Positions 7,803 through 14,215 of a stretch of 14,215 bases of DNA are shown here, one piece after another. Each line of letters starts with the position of its first letter. Within the stretch, counting starts at the first letter, position 1. The stretch comes from Solirubrobacteraceae bacterium (lineage in GTDB: Bacteria > Actinomycetota > Thermoleophilia > Solirubrobacterales > Solirubrobacteraceae), in the NCBI GenBank assembly GCA_030038955.1, contig JASHQV010000221.1, positions 1-14,215 on the forward strand, read 5' to 3'. Under the pieces are notes generated by a model. That model was not told the DNA's origin. It saw nothing but the letters and a program-made list of their open reading frames with translations, and ran no database searches. The position numbers and the translations under genes are program-made.

Positions 7803-9434
7803 ATGCGTGCACTGCGAAGCCACACCGGCCTCGCCTGGCCCAGCGTTGGCCTGATCGGCTCGTTGCTGGCGGCGACCTCGGCCACCCGCCTGCTCGCCCA
7901 GCGTCCGCTGCGGTGGTGGTGGCAGCTGTCGCTCCCCGGCGGGCACGGCGTCCAGTGGCACCTGTTCTGGGCTGGCGTGACGCTGCTCTGCCTGGCGTGG
8001 CTGGGGCTTGGTTGGCGGCTGCGCCGCCAACCCGAGGCTCGCCCGGCCGAGCTCGTCCTGGTTGCCGCCGTCTGGGCGGCGCCGCTGGCGCTGGGGCCGG
8101 CCCTGTTCAGTCTCGATATGTACAGCTATCTGGCGCAGGGCGCCGTGCTCGCGCACGGGCTGAACCCCTACCACACGGCGCCGCAGGCGCTGCACGACGC
8201 GCGCCTGCTGGCGGCCGTGTCGCCGACTTGGCAACACACGACGACTCCCTACGGGCCGCTGTTCGTCGGGCTCGCGTCGCTGGTGGCGATGCTCGCCGGC
8301 TCGCACGTCACGCTCGGGGTGGCGTTGCTGCGCCTGCCCGAGCTGCTCGGACTCGGCCTGCTGGCGCGGTTCGTGCCGCGGCTGGCGCGCGCGCTCGGCG
8401 CCGACCCGGTCCGCGCGACATGGCTGGCGGTGCTCAGCCCGCTGACGCTGCTGTACCTGGTCGGCGGCGGTCACAACGACGCGCTGATGGCTGGGCTGAT
8501 GGTGGCGGGTGTGACGCTCGCCACCGAACGGCGGCCGCTGGCCGGGATCGCCCTGTGCGCGCTGGCGGCGACCGTCAAGCTGCCGGCCGCCGCCGCGATC
8601 GTGATGATCGGGATCTGCTGGCTGCGGGCCGAGCCGGCACGCTGGCGGTGGATCGTCGCCGCCGGCGGTCTCACCGTCGGCGCGGTCGCGCTGGCCGCCG
8701 GAGCGGTCACCGGCGTCGGCGCGAGCTGGGTCTCGGGCAGCCTCTTCTCGACGCCCGCGAGCGCGCGGATTGCATTGACTCCGTCCACCGCGGTGTCGGT
8801 CTCGCTGTGGGAGCTGACCCACCACTTCGGTACCGGCGTCGAGCAGGCGGCGGCCAGCTGGGAGAACGCGGCGACGCTGGCCGCGTTCGCGCTGGTCGGC
8901 GTGGTCGCGGTCGCGCTGTGCCTGCGGGTGCGCTACCCGTCGCTCGCCCGCTGCACGGGGTGGGCGCTGATCGCCGCGGCCCTGGGCGGACCGGCTGCGT
9001 GGCCCTGGTACCTCAGCTGGGGTGTCGTGCTGCTGGCCACCGACGCCCGCGCGCAGCGGTCGCGTTGGCTGCCGGCGGTGCTGGTCGTGTGCGCCTTCCC
9101 GGTGATGGTCGGCGGGCAGGTCGCGTTTGCGCTGCCGCACGCGCCTGTGGTGGTGGCGGCGTACGCGATGGCGCTGGCGGTCGCCGCGCTGGCGCCGCGT
9201 GTCACGGTGGTCACGGGGGTCCGGGGTGCTTGGGGTGTCCGGGGTGTCCGGGGTGCGCAGGGTGCCCGGCGGTGGCGCGGGGGCCGCACATCGCCCGTCC
9301 GGCAGCCCGCGAACCGCGTAGCGCAGGGGGACGCTACCGTCACGGTGGCACGCCGGCACGTGCCCGTCCCCGCGATGACCCATGCCTCCGCTAGCGACTC
9401 GAGCCCGATCGCGACGTCTGAGGCCGGCGGCTGA
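7803..9434 (+). CDS. Polytopic GT-C glycosyltransferase, MptB-like (polyprenol-phosphomannose-dependent alpha-1,6-mannosyltransferase family)
   Basis: Likely transfers a sugar, probably mannose from polyprenyl-phosphate-mannose, to a growing glycan on the outer face of the membrane. The 543-aa protein has about 12-13 hydrophobic segments up to residue ~465. Family marks are the first periplasmic-loop acidic residue, D105 in SLDMYSYLAQGAVLAHGLNPY (cited in parts; D105 is the GT-C catalytic-type Asp), the TPYGPLF segment and GGHNDALM (H224, N225, D226). The tail after the last membrane helix (about 466-543) is low-complexity, with an xxG tandem repeat at 473-487 encoded by G-rich DNA. The ATG at 7803 has no Shine-Dalgarno but a -10-like element 8 nt upstream. 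The 3' end overlaps the next glycosyltransferase by 53 nt. Acceptor and exact donor cannot be told from sequence. Confidence 0.82.
   Translation: MRALRSHTGLAWPSVGLIGSLLAATSATRLLAQRPLRWWWQLSLPGGHGVQWHLFWAGVTLLCLAWLGLGWRLRRQPEARPAELVLVAAVWAAPLALGPALFSLDMYSYLAQGAVLAHGLNPYHTAPQALHDARLLAAVSPTWQHTTTPYGPLFVGLASLVAMLAGSHVTLGVALLRLPELLGLGLLARFVPRLARALGADPVRATWLAVLSPLTLLYLVGGGHNDALMAGLMVAGVTLATERRPLAGIALCALAATVKLPAAAAIVMIGICWLRAEPARWRWIVAAGGLTVGAVALAAGAVTGVGASWVSGSLFSTPASARIALTPSTAVSVSLWELTHHFGTGVEQAAASWENAATLAAFALVGVVAVALCLRVRYPSLARCTGWALIAAALGGPAAWPWYLSWGVVLLATDARAQRSRWLPAVLVVCAFPVMVGGQVAFALPHAPVVVAAYAMALAVAALAPRVTVVTGVRGAWGVRGVRGAQGARRWRGGRTSPVRQPANRVAQGDATVTVARRHVPVPAMTHASASDSSPIATSEAGG
9215..9263 (+). 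repeat. G-rich 9-bp tandem repeat with G-quadruplex pattern
   Basis: Successive 9-bp units of the form GGGGTGTCC occupy about 9223-9259, with degenerate units on both sides. On the coding strand this gives five runs of four or more G separated by 3-5 nt loops (TCC, TGCTT, TGTCC, TGTCC), then a run of three. The period is in frame and encodes VRG-AWG-VRG-VRG-AQG in the cytosolic-looking tail of the MptB-like protein. Confidence 0.8.
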
Positions 9435-10995
9435 CGCTTCCGGCTGGCGCCGCCCGGCCCGGCGGGGCCGGGCGGCGCCAGCCCTCGCGGTCGCTGCGCC
9501 GGTTGCGCTGGGCGCAGCGCTAACCGCCTACCAGCTGACCACGCGCAGCCTGTGGCTCGATGAGGGGGCGACGATCGCGATCGCCTCTCAGCACGGGACG
9601 GCGCTGTGGCGCGCGATCCGCCATGACGGCGGCAACATGCTGATCTACTACCTGCTGCTGCACGTGCTGGTCGGCTGGTTCGGCAGCGGCGAGGCGGTCG
9701 TGCGGCTGCCGTCGGTGGTGGCGACAGCAGCGACCGGCGGGCTCACCGCCGCGCTCGCCTGGCGACTCAGCGGCAGCCGCTCGGTCGCGCTCAGCTCCGG
9801 GGTGCTGGCGGTGGTCAGCCTGCCGCTGGTCTTCTGGGGACAGGATGCGCGCGGCTATGCGCTGATGGTGACGCTGGCGGTGGGCTCCCAGCTCGCGTAC
9901 GTCGTGATCGTCCAGTCCCGCGGGCGAACGCCGCGGACGGCGGTGGCGGCGTACGTGCTGGTGACGCTGCTGTCGCTGTACGTGAGCTACTACGCCGGCC
10001 TGGTGGTGCTCGCTCAGCTGGCGGTGCTGCCGCTGTTCCGCGACCGCGCGCGGCTGATCGTCGGGTGTCTGGTGGTGGTTGCGCTGGCGTGCATCCCACT
10101 GGCCGTGCTGGCCGTGCAGCGCGGCTCCGGCCAGCTGTTCTGGGTCGACTATCCGACCCCCGGGATCGTCGCCCAGGCCGCGGTGGCGATGATCTCCGCC
10201 GGGCTGCCGCCGAGCTTCCACGCGACCGGCGCGACGGTCGTCGCGGTGGCGGCGACGCTGGCGCTGACGGTGGCGCTGGCGGCGTGGCTGCTCGCCACGA
10301 CCGGCGGCGGCGGGCGGCTGCTCGCCGCCCGCCGCCGCAACGACTCGCTGTGGATCGCCGCCAGCTGGCTGGTGGTACCGACCGCAGTGATGCTGGTGCT
10401 GGCGTTCGCGGGCGAGCCGATCGAGCTGCAGCGCAGCATCATCCTCGTGATCCCGGTGGTCGGGGTGCTGCTGGCGTGGGGCCTTCACCACGAGCGCGTG
10501 GCGCCGGCGGTGGGATGGGCGGGGGTCGTGCTGCTGGTGGCAGTTCGCGTCGCCACGATCGCACCCACCTACAAGCTCACGCCGGAGAACTGGAAGGCGA
10601 CGGTCGCATACGTCGCCGCCGCCAGCCGCGACCGTGACTGCGTGCTGTTCTACCCGCAGGACGGGCGCATGCCGTTCGACTACTACCTGCGCGGCAGCCC
10701 CGTGACGGCGCGGTTGACGCCGGTGCTGCCGACGCTGCCGTGGTCCCTGGTCCGCCCCTACGTCGAGCAGTACACGGTGCCGAGCAGCGCCCGCGTGTCG
10801 GAGATCGTCCGCAGCTGTCCGCGGCTGTGGGTGATCGCGAGCCATGAGGGCCACCGGCCGGGGCCGCCGGCCTCCGAACGCGATCTGACGCGATACCGCG
10901 GCTTGCTGGCCGAGCTGCGCCGCCGCTACCGCCACAGCGCGGAGCGACAGTTCGGCTACGCGGCGGTGATCTACGTGACTCGTCTGTGGCGGTGA
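9382..10995 (+). CDS. Polytopic GT-C glycosyltransferase, GT39/PMT_2-like
   Basis: Integral membrane glycosyltransferase expected to use a lipid-phosphate sugar donor. The 537-aa protein starts with a basic segment of ~35 residues and a first helix (ALAVAAPVALGAALTAY). The loop after it contains the family acidic pair D60-E61 in SLWLDEGATIAI, the usual catalytic position of GT-C enzymes. FWGQDARGYALMVTL matches the second conserved loop of the PMT_2/GT39 group. About ten more hydrophobic segments run to ~residue 400, followed by a ~130-residue soluble C-terminal domain. The ATG at 9382 is the most upstream usable start and no later one precedes the first helix, so the 53-nt overlap with the previous gene is probably real. 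It has no Shine-Dalgarno, and a 19-bp hairpin covers codons ~21-34. Acceptor unknown. Confidence 0.8.
   Translation: MPPLATRARSRRLRPAADASGWRRPARRGRAAPALAVAAPVALGAALTAYQLTTRSLWLDEGATIAIASQHGTALWRAIRHDGGNMLIYYLLLHVLVGWFGSGEAVVRLPSVVATAATGGLTAALAWRLSGSRSVALSSGVLAVVSLPLVFWGQDARGYALMVTLAVGSQLAYVVIVQSRGRTPRTAVAAYVLVTLLSLYVSYYAGLVVLAQLAVLPLFRDRARLIVGCLVVVALACIPLAVLAVQRGSGQLFWVDYPTPGIVAQAAVAMISAGLPPSFHATGATVVAVAATLALTVALAAWLLATTGGGGRLLAARRRNDSLWIAASWLVVPTAVMLVLAFAGEPIELQRSIILVIPVVGVLLAWGLHHERVAPAVGWAGVVLLVAVRVATIAPTYKLTPENWKATVAYVAAASRDRDCVLFYPQDGRMPFDYYLRGSPVTARLTPVLPTLPWSLVRPYVEQYTVPSSARVSEIVRSCPRLWVIASHEGHRPGPPASERDLTRYRGLLAELRRRYRHSAERQFGYAAVIYVTRLWR
9442..9483. repeat. Perfect 19-bp inverted repeat at the junction of the two glycosyltransferase genes
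   Basis: Left arm GGCTGGCGCCGCCCGGCCC (9442-9460) and right arm GGGCCGGGCGGCGCCAGCC (9465-9483) are exact reverse complements around the 4-nt loop GGCG. It starts 7 nt after the MptB-like stop codon, as a terminator would, yet lies inside the 5' coding part of the GT39-like gene (codons ~21-34). It may attenuate transcription or slow translation of the second gene. No T-run follows. Confidence 0.75.
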
Positions 10996-10999
10996 GCGA

Positions 11000-11017
11000 C
11001 GTCCGCTGGGTCGGACG
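11000..11017. repeat. Small 6-bp hairpin after the GT39-like gene
   Basis: CGTCCG (11000-11005) pairs with CGGACG (11012-11017) around CTGGGT, beginning 4 nt after the stop codon. It is the first of three hairpins in the convergent gap. On its own it is weak and could be chance. Confidence 0.4.
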
Positions 11018-11021
11018 CGGG

Positions 11022-11060
11022 TGCGGCTCGGGCGCGCGCTGCGCGCACGCCCGAGCCGCA
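11022..11060 (+). terminator. 13-bp GC-rich hairpin, candidate terminator of the glycosyltransferase pair
   Basis: TGCGGCTCGGGCG (11022-11034) pairs perfectly with CGCCCGAGCCGCA (11048-11060). The 13-nt loop can itself pair as CGCG-CTG-CGCG. It begins 26 nt after the GT39-like stop. There is no T-run, which is common for GC-rich actinobacterial terminators, so function is inferred from position and stability. Confidence 0.55.
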
Positions 11061-11072
11061 GGAGGGTCGAGA

Positions 11073-11129
11073 AATCGTCGAGGACGCATTTAGCGGGCTC
11101 CTGGGCCGCTAAATGCGTCCTCGACGATT
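11073..11129. terminator. Perfect 24-bp inverted repeat between convergent genes, candidate bidirectional terminator or palindromic repeat element
   Basis: Arms at 11073-11096 and 11106-11129 are exact reverse complements over 24 bp, with a 9-nt loop (GCTCCTGGG). Each arm contains the core GACGCATTTAGCGG or its complement and is only ~54% GC, clearly lower than its surroundings. It lies 77 bp after the stop of the (+) glycosyltransferase gene and 45 bp after the stop of the (-) PIG-V-like gene, so it could stop both transcripts. No strong T-run flanks it on either side. The unusual length and composition also allow a dispersed palindromic repeat. The remaining gap to 11174 holds nothing recognisable. 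Confidence 0.8.
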
Positions 11130-11174
11130 ACGGATCTCGGTGGGGCGCCACTTGTAGGGGGAGCGGTAGCTCAG

Positions 11175-12602
11175 CTAGGGGCGCAGCCCGGTGCTGACGA
11201 ACGTCACCATGCCCATCGCCACCAGCAGCACCGTGCTGGCGCCCAGCAGCCGCGCGTAGGCGCGCCCCCGCAGGTGCGCGCCGATCACGACGATCACCGG
11301 GAACGCGCAGAGCAGCATGCGCGCGTTTGGCGGCGTCGAGTTCGAGGTCAGCGTCATCAGCGCGACGCCCGCCGTCCACACCAGCGCGGGGATCGAAACG
11401 AGCTTGCGCGACCGCCACAGGTACCTGAGTCCCCACACCAGGAACGCCGTTCCGATCATCGCCACGACGAGGTTGAGATCGACGTTGGGATGGGGCGGGC
11501 TCTCGAGCCCGAGCGCCTGCTTGCACAGCGTCACTATCGCCCGCGGCAGCGCCAGCGGCGTGGTTGTCTCATGCCAGTCGTAACGCTGGGTCTCGTACGA
11601 GGCCAGCGGCGTCCCCGTCCACGCCCACAGGAAGATCGCGAAGCCGACCGCGCCGAGCGGGGCGAGCAGCGGCGCCCACAGCGACCGGCGGGCCTGCCGG
11701 TCACCCCAGCCGCGGCGGCGGATCTCCACGAGCGTGGCGGCAGCGCAGGCGGGGATGATCGCGACGGCCACCGGCTCGACCGCGGTTGCGAAGCCGGCCA
11801 GCACGCCGGCAAGGACCCACCGCCGATCCTCCAGCGCCAGCAGGCAGCCCGCGACCAGGGCCAGCAGCAGTCCCTCGGTGTAGACCATCGAGAACACGAT
11901 CGTGCCGGGGAACAGGCAGAACAGCAGGAGGCTCGGGCGGACCGCCTGCTCGCCCCACCAGCGGGCGACGAGGCGGGCGATCAGCACCGTCGCGACGGCG
12001 CCGCCGAGCGTTGCGATGATCATCCCCGAGAGCACGTCCGAGATCGCCAGCGCGTGGCTCAGCGTCCACATCATCAGTGGATACAGCGGCATGAAGCCGA
12101 GCGTGTTCCAGCTGCTCAGATCGAGCTGGTGCGCATAGCCGTGGATGGCCGTCCGCAGATACCAGCCACCGTCCCAGTTGGACAGCTCGTGGCCAAACGT
12201 GAACGGCAGCCCATTCGCGCCGGTGCGCACGAAGTGGTCGATCACCGCGATCACCATGTACAGCGCTCGTGTCAGCAGGAACACGAGCAGTGGGTACCGC
12301 CACCTGGTGTCGAGCCCGGCGGCCCATTCCCACACCTTGCGAGCGCGCGATCGCAGCGGATCCAGCCATGTTCGTGGCGCCTCGATCACCCCGGTCGCAG
12401 GCGCCAGCGTAGTGCTCGTGCGGGCGGTCATCCGGTGGGCGGGCGCGATCGCCTCGGACGCGGCGTCGGTCCCGGCCGGGTAGTCGAGTGCGTCGGTGGG
12501 CGTCGACATGCTCGTGACCGACGGTGCGTTTTCGGCCGCGGTCGCCACGGGGAGCCTGTCGACACCCGGGCGCGTCCCGCGCACGTCCGGGAGCGTGGTC
12601 AC
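11175..12602 (-). CDS. PIG-V-like polytopic mannosyltransferase (GT-C fold)
   Basis: Membrane glycosyltransferase of the PIG-V-like group, probably using polyprenyl-phosphate-mannose on the outer face of the membrane. Started at GTG 12602 the protein is 475 aa. A ~95-residue disordered, Ala/Thr/Pro-rich cytosolic N-terminus precedes the first helix (YPLLVFLLTRALYMVIAVID). The first outer loop has the family motif SNWDGGWYLRTAIHGY (W143, D144), followed by LGFMPLYPLMMW and FPGTIVFSMVYTEGLLLAL, both diagnostic of PIG-V-like proteins. About ten hydrophobic segments follow. An upstream in-frame extension to 12785 would run into the divergent carboxylase gene and is unlikely. GTG 12602 is chosen because a good -10 element ends 7 nt before it; a later ATG (MSTPTDAL) is an alternative. 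Acceptor unknown. Confidence 0.82.
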   Translation of the reverse strand: MTTLPDVRGTRPGVDRLPVATAAENAPSVTSMSTPTDALDYPAGTDAASEAIAPAHRMTARTSTTLAPATGVIEAPRTWLDPLRSRARKVWEWAAGLDTRWRYPLLVFLLTRALYMVIAVIDHFVRTGANGLPFTFGHELSNWDGGWYLRTAIHGYAHQLDLSSWNTLGFMPLYPLMMWTLSHALAISDVLSGMIIATLGGAVATVLIARLVARWWGEQAVRPSLLLFCLFPGTIVFSMVYTEGLLLALVAGCLLALEDRRWVLAGVLAGFATAVEPVAVAIIPACAAATLVEIRRRGWGDRQARRSLWAPLLAPLGAVGFAIFLWAWTGTPLASYETQRYDWHETTTPLALPRAIVTLCKQALGLESPPHPNVDLNLVVAMIGTAFLVWGLRYLWRSRKLVSIPALVWTAGVALMTLTSNSTPPNARMLLCAFPVIVVIGAHLRGRAYARLLGASTVLLVAMGMVTFVSTGLRP

Positions 12603-12609
12603 GCGCCTG

Positions 12610-12640
12610 ATTCTAGAGGAGTGAGACGAAGAAAAGCCAA
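12610..12640 (-). promoter_or_regulatory. Promoter of the PIG-V-like gene, predicted leaderless start
   Basis: Reading the minus strand, TTGGCT (12640-12635) and TAGAAT (12615-12610) form a -35/-10 pair with a 19-bp spacer, slightly long. TAGAAT ends 7 nt before the GTG at 12602, so the transcript should begin at or one base before the start codon. No Shine-Dalgarno is present. This is the clearest leaderless arrangement in the window. Confidence 0.55.
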
Positions 12641-12685
12641 AGCGTGATCGGGGCGCCGGCAGCGCCGCCGGCTCTCCGCCGCCGG

Positions 12686-12691
12686 TAAAGT
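12686..12691 (+). promoter_or_regulatory. -10 element of the biotin carboxylase gene
   Basis: TAAAGT stands out in GC-rich sequence and ends 11 nt before the ATG at 12703, implying a leader of about 5 nt. There is no ribosome binding site in that space. No clear -35 is visible. The promoter is divergent from that of the PIG-V-like gene; the two -10 elements are about 70 bp apart. Confidence 0.5.
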
Positions 12692-12702
12692 CACGCGCCC
12701 CG

Positions 12703-14215
12703 ATGTTCTCCAAGATCCTGATCGCCAACCGCGGGGAGATCGCGGTGCGCATCATCCGCGCCTGCGAGGAGCTGGGGATCGCCACGGTCGCCGTCTACTC
12801 GGAGCTCGACCGCGATGCCCCGCACGTGAAGCGCGCCGACGAGGCGTTCCTGCTCGGCCCCGGGCCGGCCAACGAGAGCTACCTGGTAATCGACAGGCTG
12901 CTGCACGCGGTCGAGCGCTCGGGCGCCGACGCGGTGCATCCGGGGTACGGGTTCCTGGCCGAGAACGCCGCCTTCGCGGCGACGCTGGAGCAGCACGGGA
13001 TCACCTTCATCGGGCCGGCGTCGGCGGCGATTGAGGCGATGGGCTCGAAGACGAAGGCGCGTGAGCTGATGCGGGCGGCGGGCGTTCCGATCGTCCCTGG
13101 CACGACCGAGCCGGTCACCGAGGTGGGGCAGGCGCGCGAGCTCGTCGAGCAGACGATCGGCTACCCGGTGGCGGTCAAGGCGGCTGGCGGTGGCGGCGGC
13201 AAGGGCTTCCGGGTGGCGCTCGGCGAGGGCGAGCTGCGGGCGGCGTTCGAGGGCGCCTCGCGGGAGGGCGAGAAGTTCTTCTCCGACCCGACCGTCTACA
13301 TCGAGCGTTATCTGCCCGATCCTCGGCACGTCGAGGTGCAGGTGCTGGCCGACAAGCATGGCCACGTGATCCATCTGGGCGAGCGCGACTGCTCCCTGCA
13401 GCGCCGCCACCAGAAGCTCGTGGAGGAGGCGCCGGCGCCGGCCGTCGATGAGCAGCTGCGATCGCGGATCGGAGCGATCGCAACCGCTGCGGCGGAGGCG
13501 GTCGGCTACACGGGCGCCGGCACGGTCGAGGGTCTGCTGGCGACCTCGGATCAGGCGGCGGCCGGTGGTGAGCCGAGCAGCGAGTACTTCTTCCTGGAGA
13601 TGAACACGCGGGTGCAGGTGGAGCACTGCGTGACCGAGATGGTCACCGGAATCGACATCGTCAAGGAGGGCATCCGCGTGGCCGCCGGCGAGCCGCTGTC
13701 GATCGCCCAGGAGCAGGTGCAGCTGCGCGGGCATGCGATCGAGTGCCGGATCAATGCCGAGGATGCCGCCAAGAACTTCGCCCCCGCGCCCGGGCGGATC
13801 AGCTCCTACGTGGAGCCGGGCGGACCCGGCGTGCGGGTCGACTCGGGCTGCGTCGCGGGCTCTGAGATCTCGCCGATGTACGACCCGATGATCGCCAAGC
13901 TGATCGTCTGGGATGTCGACCGCGAGCAGGCCACCCGGCGGATGCTGAGGGCGCTCGACGAGTACGAGATCGGTGGGCTGAAGACGCTGATCCCGTTCCA
14001 CAAGGCGATCCTGCAGACGGACCAGTGGGCGCGCGCGGAGACCTGCCGGGACCTGATCGAGGACCGCGAGTGGCTGCGGCAGCTGGCGGCTCCGAGCGCC
14101 GGCGAGCCGGCTGCCCGCGTGCCCGGCAAGGCGGGGGAGCCTGAGTCCCACGGGCGGGGCGAAGGCAGCTCCGCCGGGGCGGCCCCGGTCGAGCACGAGT
14201 ACACGGTCGAGGTCT
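12703..14215 (+). CDS. accC: Acyl-CoA carboxylase alpha subunit, biotin carboxylase part (3' partial)
   Basis: Carboxylates the biotin of a carrier domain with ATP and bicarbonate, the first half-reaction of acetyl- or propionyl-CoA carboxylase. The frame is open from the ATG to the right edge (504 codons) with no stop. The N-terminus FSKILIANRGEIAVRIIRAC and HPGYGFLAEN are typical. The ATP-grasp glycine loop is AAGGGGGKGFR (K167), and CSLQRRHQKLVEEAPAP carries K238. The active-site stretch is EMNTRVQVEH (E299, R303, Q305, E307). After the BC domain (to ~450) comes a Gly/Ala/Pro-rich linker (~465-495) and then HEYTVEV, probably the start of a further C-terminal region, so a fused biotin carrier domain is likely beyond the window, as in actinobacterial AccA proteins. 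Oddities are C309 where most family members have Pro (VEHPVTE) and ~12 extra residues before EYFFLEM. Confidence 0.95.
   Translation, partial: MFSKILIANRGEIAVRIIRACEELGIATVAVYSELDRDAPHVKRADEAFLLGPGPANESYLVIDRLLHAVERSGADAVHPGYGFLAENAAFAATLEQHGITFIGPASAAIEAMGSKTKARELMRAAGVPIVPGTTEPVTEVGQARELVEQTIGYPVAVKAAGGGGGKGFRVALGEGELRAAFEGASREGEKFFSDPTVYIERYLPDPRHVEVQVLADKHGHVIHLGERDCSLQRRHQKLVEEAPAPAVDEQLRSRIGAIATAAAEAVGYTGAGTVEGLLATSDQAAAGGEPSSEYFFLEMNTRVQVEHCVTEMVTGIDIVKEGIRVAAGEPLSIAQEQVQLRGHAIECRINAEDAAKNFAPAPGRISSYVEPGGPGVRVDSGCVAGSEISPMYDPMIAKLIVWDVDREQATRRMLRALDEYEIGGLKTLIPFHKAILQTDQWARAETCRDLIEDREWLRQLAAPSAGEPAARVPGKAGEPESHGRGEGSSAGAAPVEHEYTVEV

Noticed and set aside
7752..9383. 543-codon open frame on the minus strand opposite the MptB-like gene
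   Set aside because: The translation is Arg/Gln/Pro/His-rich without domains, typical of the antisense of a GC-rich gene; the plus strand has clear membrane helices and family motifs.
11158..11190. tRNA 5'-half-like string (GAGCGGTAGCTCAGCTAGG)
   Set aside because: It resembles an acceptor/D-arm, but no anticodon arm, T-loop GTTCGA or 3' acceptor follows, and it overlaps the end of the PIG-V-like coding region. Probably coincidence.
12651..12684. GC-rich inverted repeats (GCCGGC...GCCGGC) in the divergent promoter gap
   Set aside because: Only 5-6 bp stems of pure G/C with several alternative pairings; expected by chance in this composition.
12603..12785. Upstream extension of the PIG-V-like gene into the divergent accC gene
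   Set aside because: It would overlap the accC coding start and both promoters, and the added residues show no homology; GTG 12602 directly after TAGAAT is better supported.
12691..14196. 501-codon minus-strand open frame opposite the biotin carboxylase gene
   Set aside because: Antisense shadow; the plus strand encodes a textbook biotin carboxylase throughout.
1..14215. CRISPR arrays, transposases, integrases, toxin-antitoxin or defence genes
   Set aside because: None seen on either strand; all sizeable regions are explained by housekeeping or envelope genes.

Overview
The window is very GC-rich bacterial DNA. The strong G/C third-position bias, the mycobacterial-type ferredoxin sulfite reductase, the polyprenol-phosphate-dependent GT-C mannosyltransferase homologues and several near-leaderless start sites all suggest a high-GC actinobacterium, perhaps of the Thermoleophilia/Solirubrobacterales type. 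The taxonomic guess is inference; no rRNA or other marker gene is present.

Layout. (1) 2-2692 (+): a secreted S53 (sedolisin/kumamolisin) serine-carboxyl peptidase, cut at its 5' end by the window edge, with two putative Ig-like (He_PIG-type) repeats and an unrecognised C-terminal domain. (2) 2693-2863: a gap with a terminator-like hairpin and an AT-rich island carrying a 19-bp dyad, the likely promoter/operator of the sulfur genes. (3) 2864-7744 (+): an assimilatory sulfate reduction block, sir-cysH-cysD-cysN. CysDN makes APS from sulfate, CysH (with the CC...CxxC cluster motif of APS reductases) reduces APS to sulfite, and the sirohaem/4Fe-4S reductase takes sulfite to sulfide. There is no APS kinase and none is needed on this route. 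(4) 7803-10995 (+): two overlapping genes for polytopic GT-C glycosyltransferases, one MptB-like and one GT39/PMT-like. (5) 10996-11174: a convergent intergenic region with three successive hairpins, the last a perfect 24-bp inverted repeat. (6) 11175-12602 (-): a third GT-C protein, PIG-V-like. (7) 12703 to the right edge (+): the biotin carboxylase part of an acyl-CoA carboxylase alpha subunit, divergent from the PIG-V-like gene and still open at the window end.

The sulfur block is the clear functional unit. The three membrane glycosyltransferases probably serve cell-envelope glycan or glycolipid synthesis, using lipid-linked sugars outside the membrane. No CRISPR array, tRNA, rRNA, transposase, phage gene or obvious defence system was found. 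The most unusual signals are non-coding: the 24-bp palindrome between convergent genes, a 19-bp GC hairpin inside the start of the second glycosyltransferase gene, a G-quadruplex-like 9-bp tandem repeat in the tail of the first, and TANNNT elements placed just upstream of start codons that lack a Shine-Dalgarno sequence.
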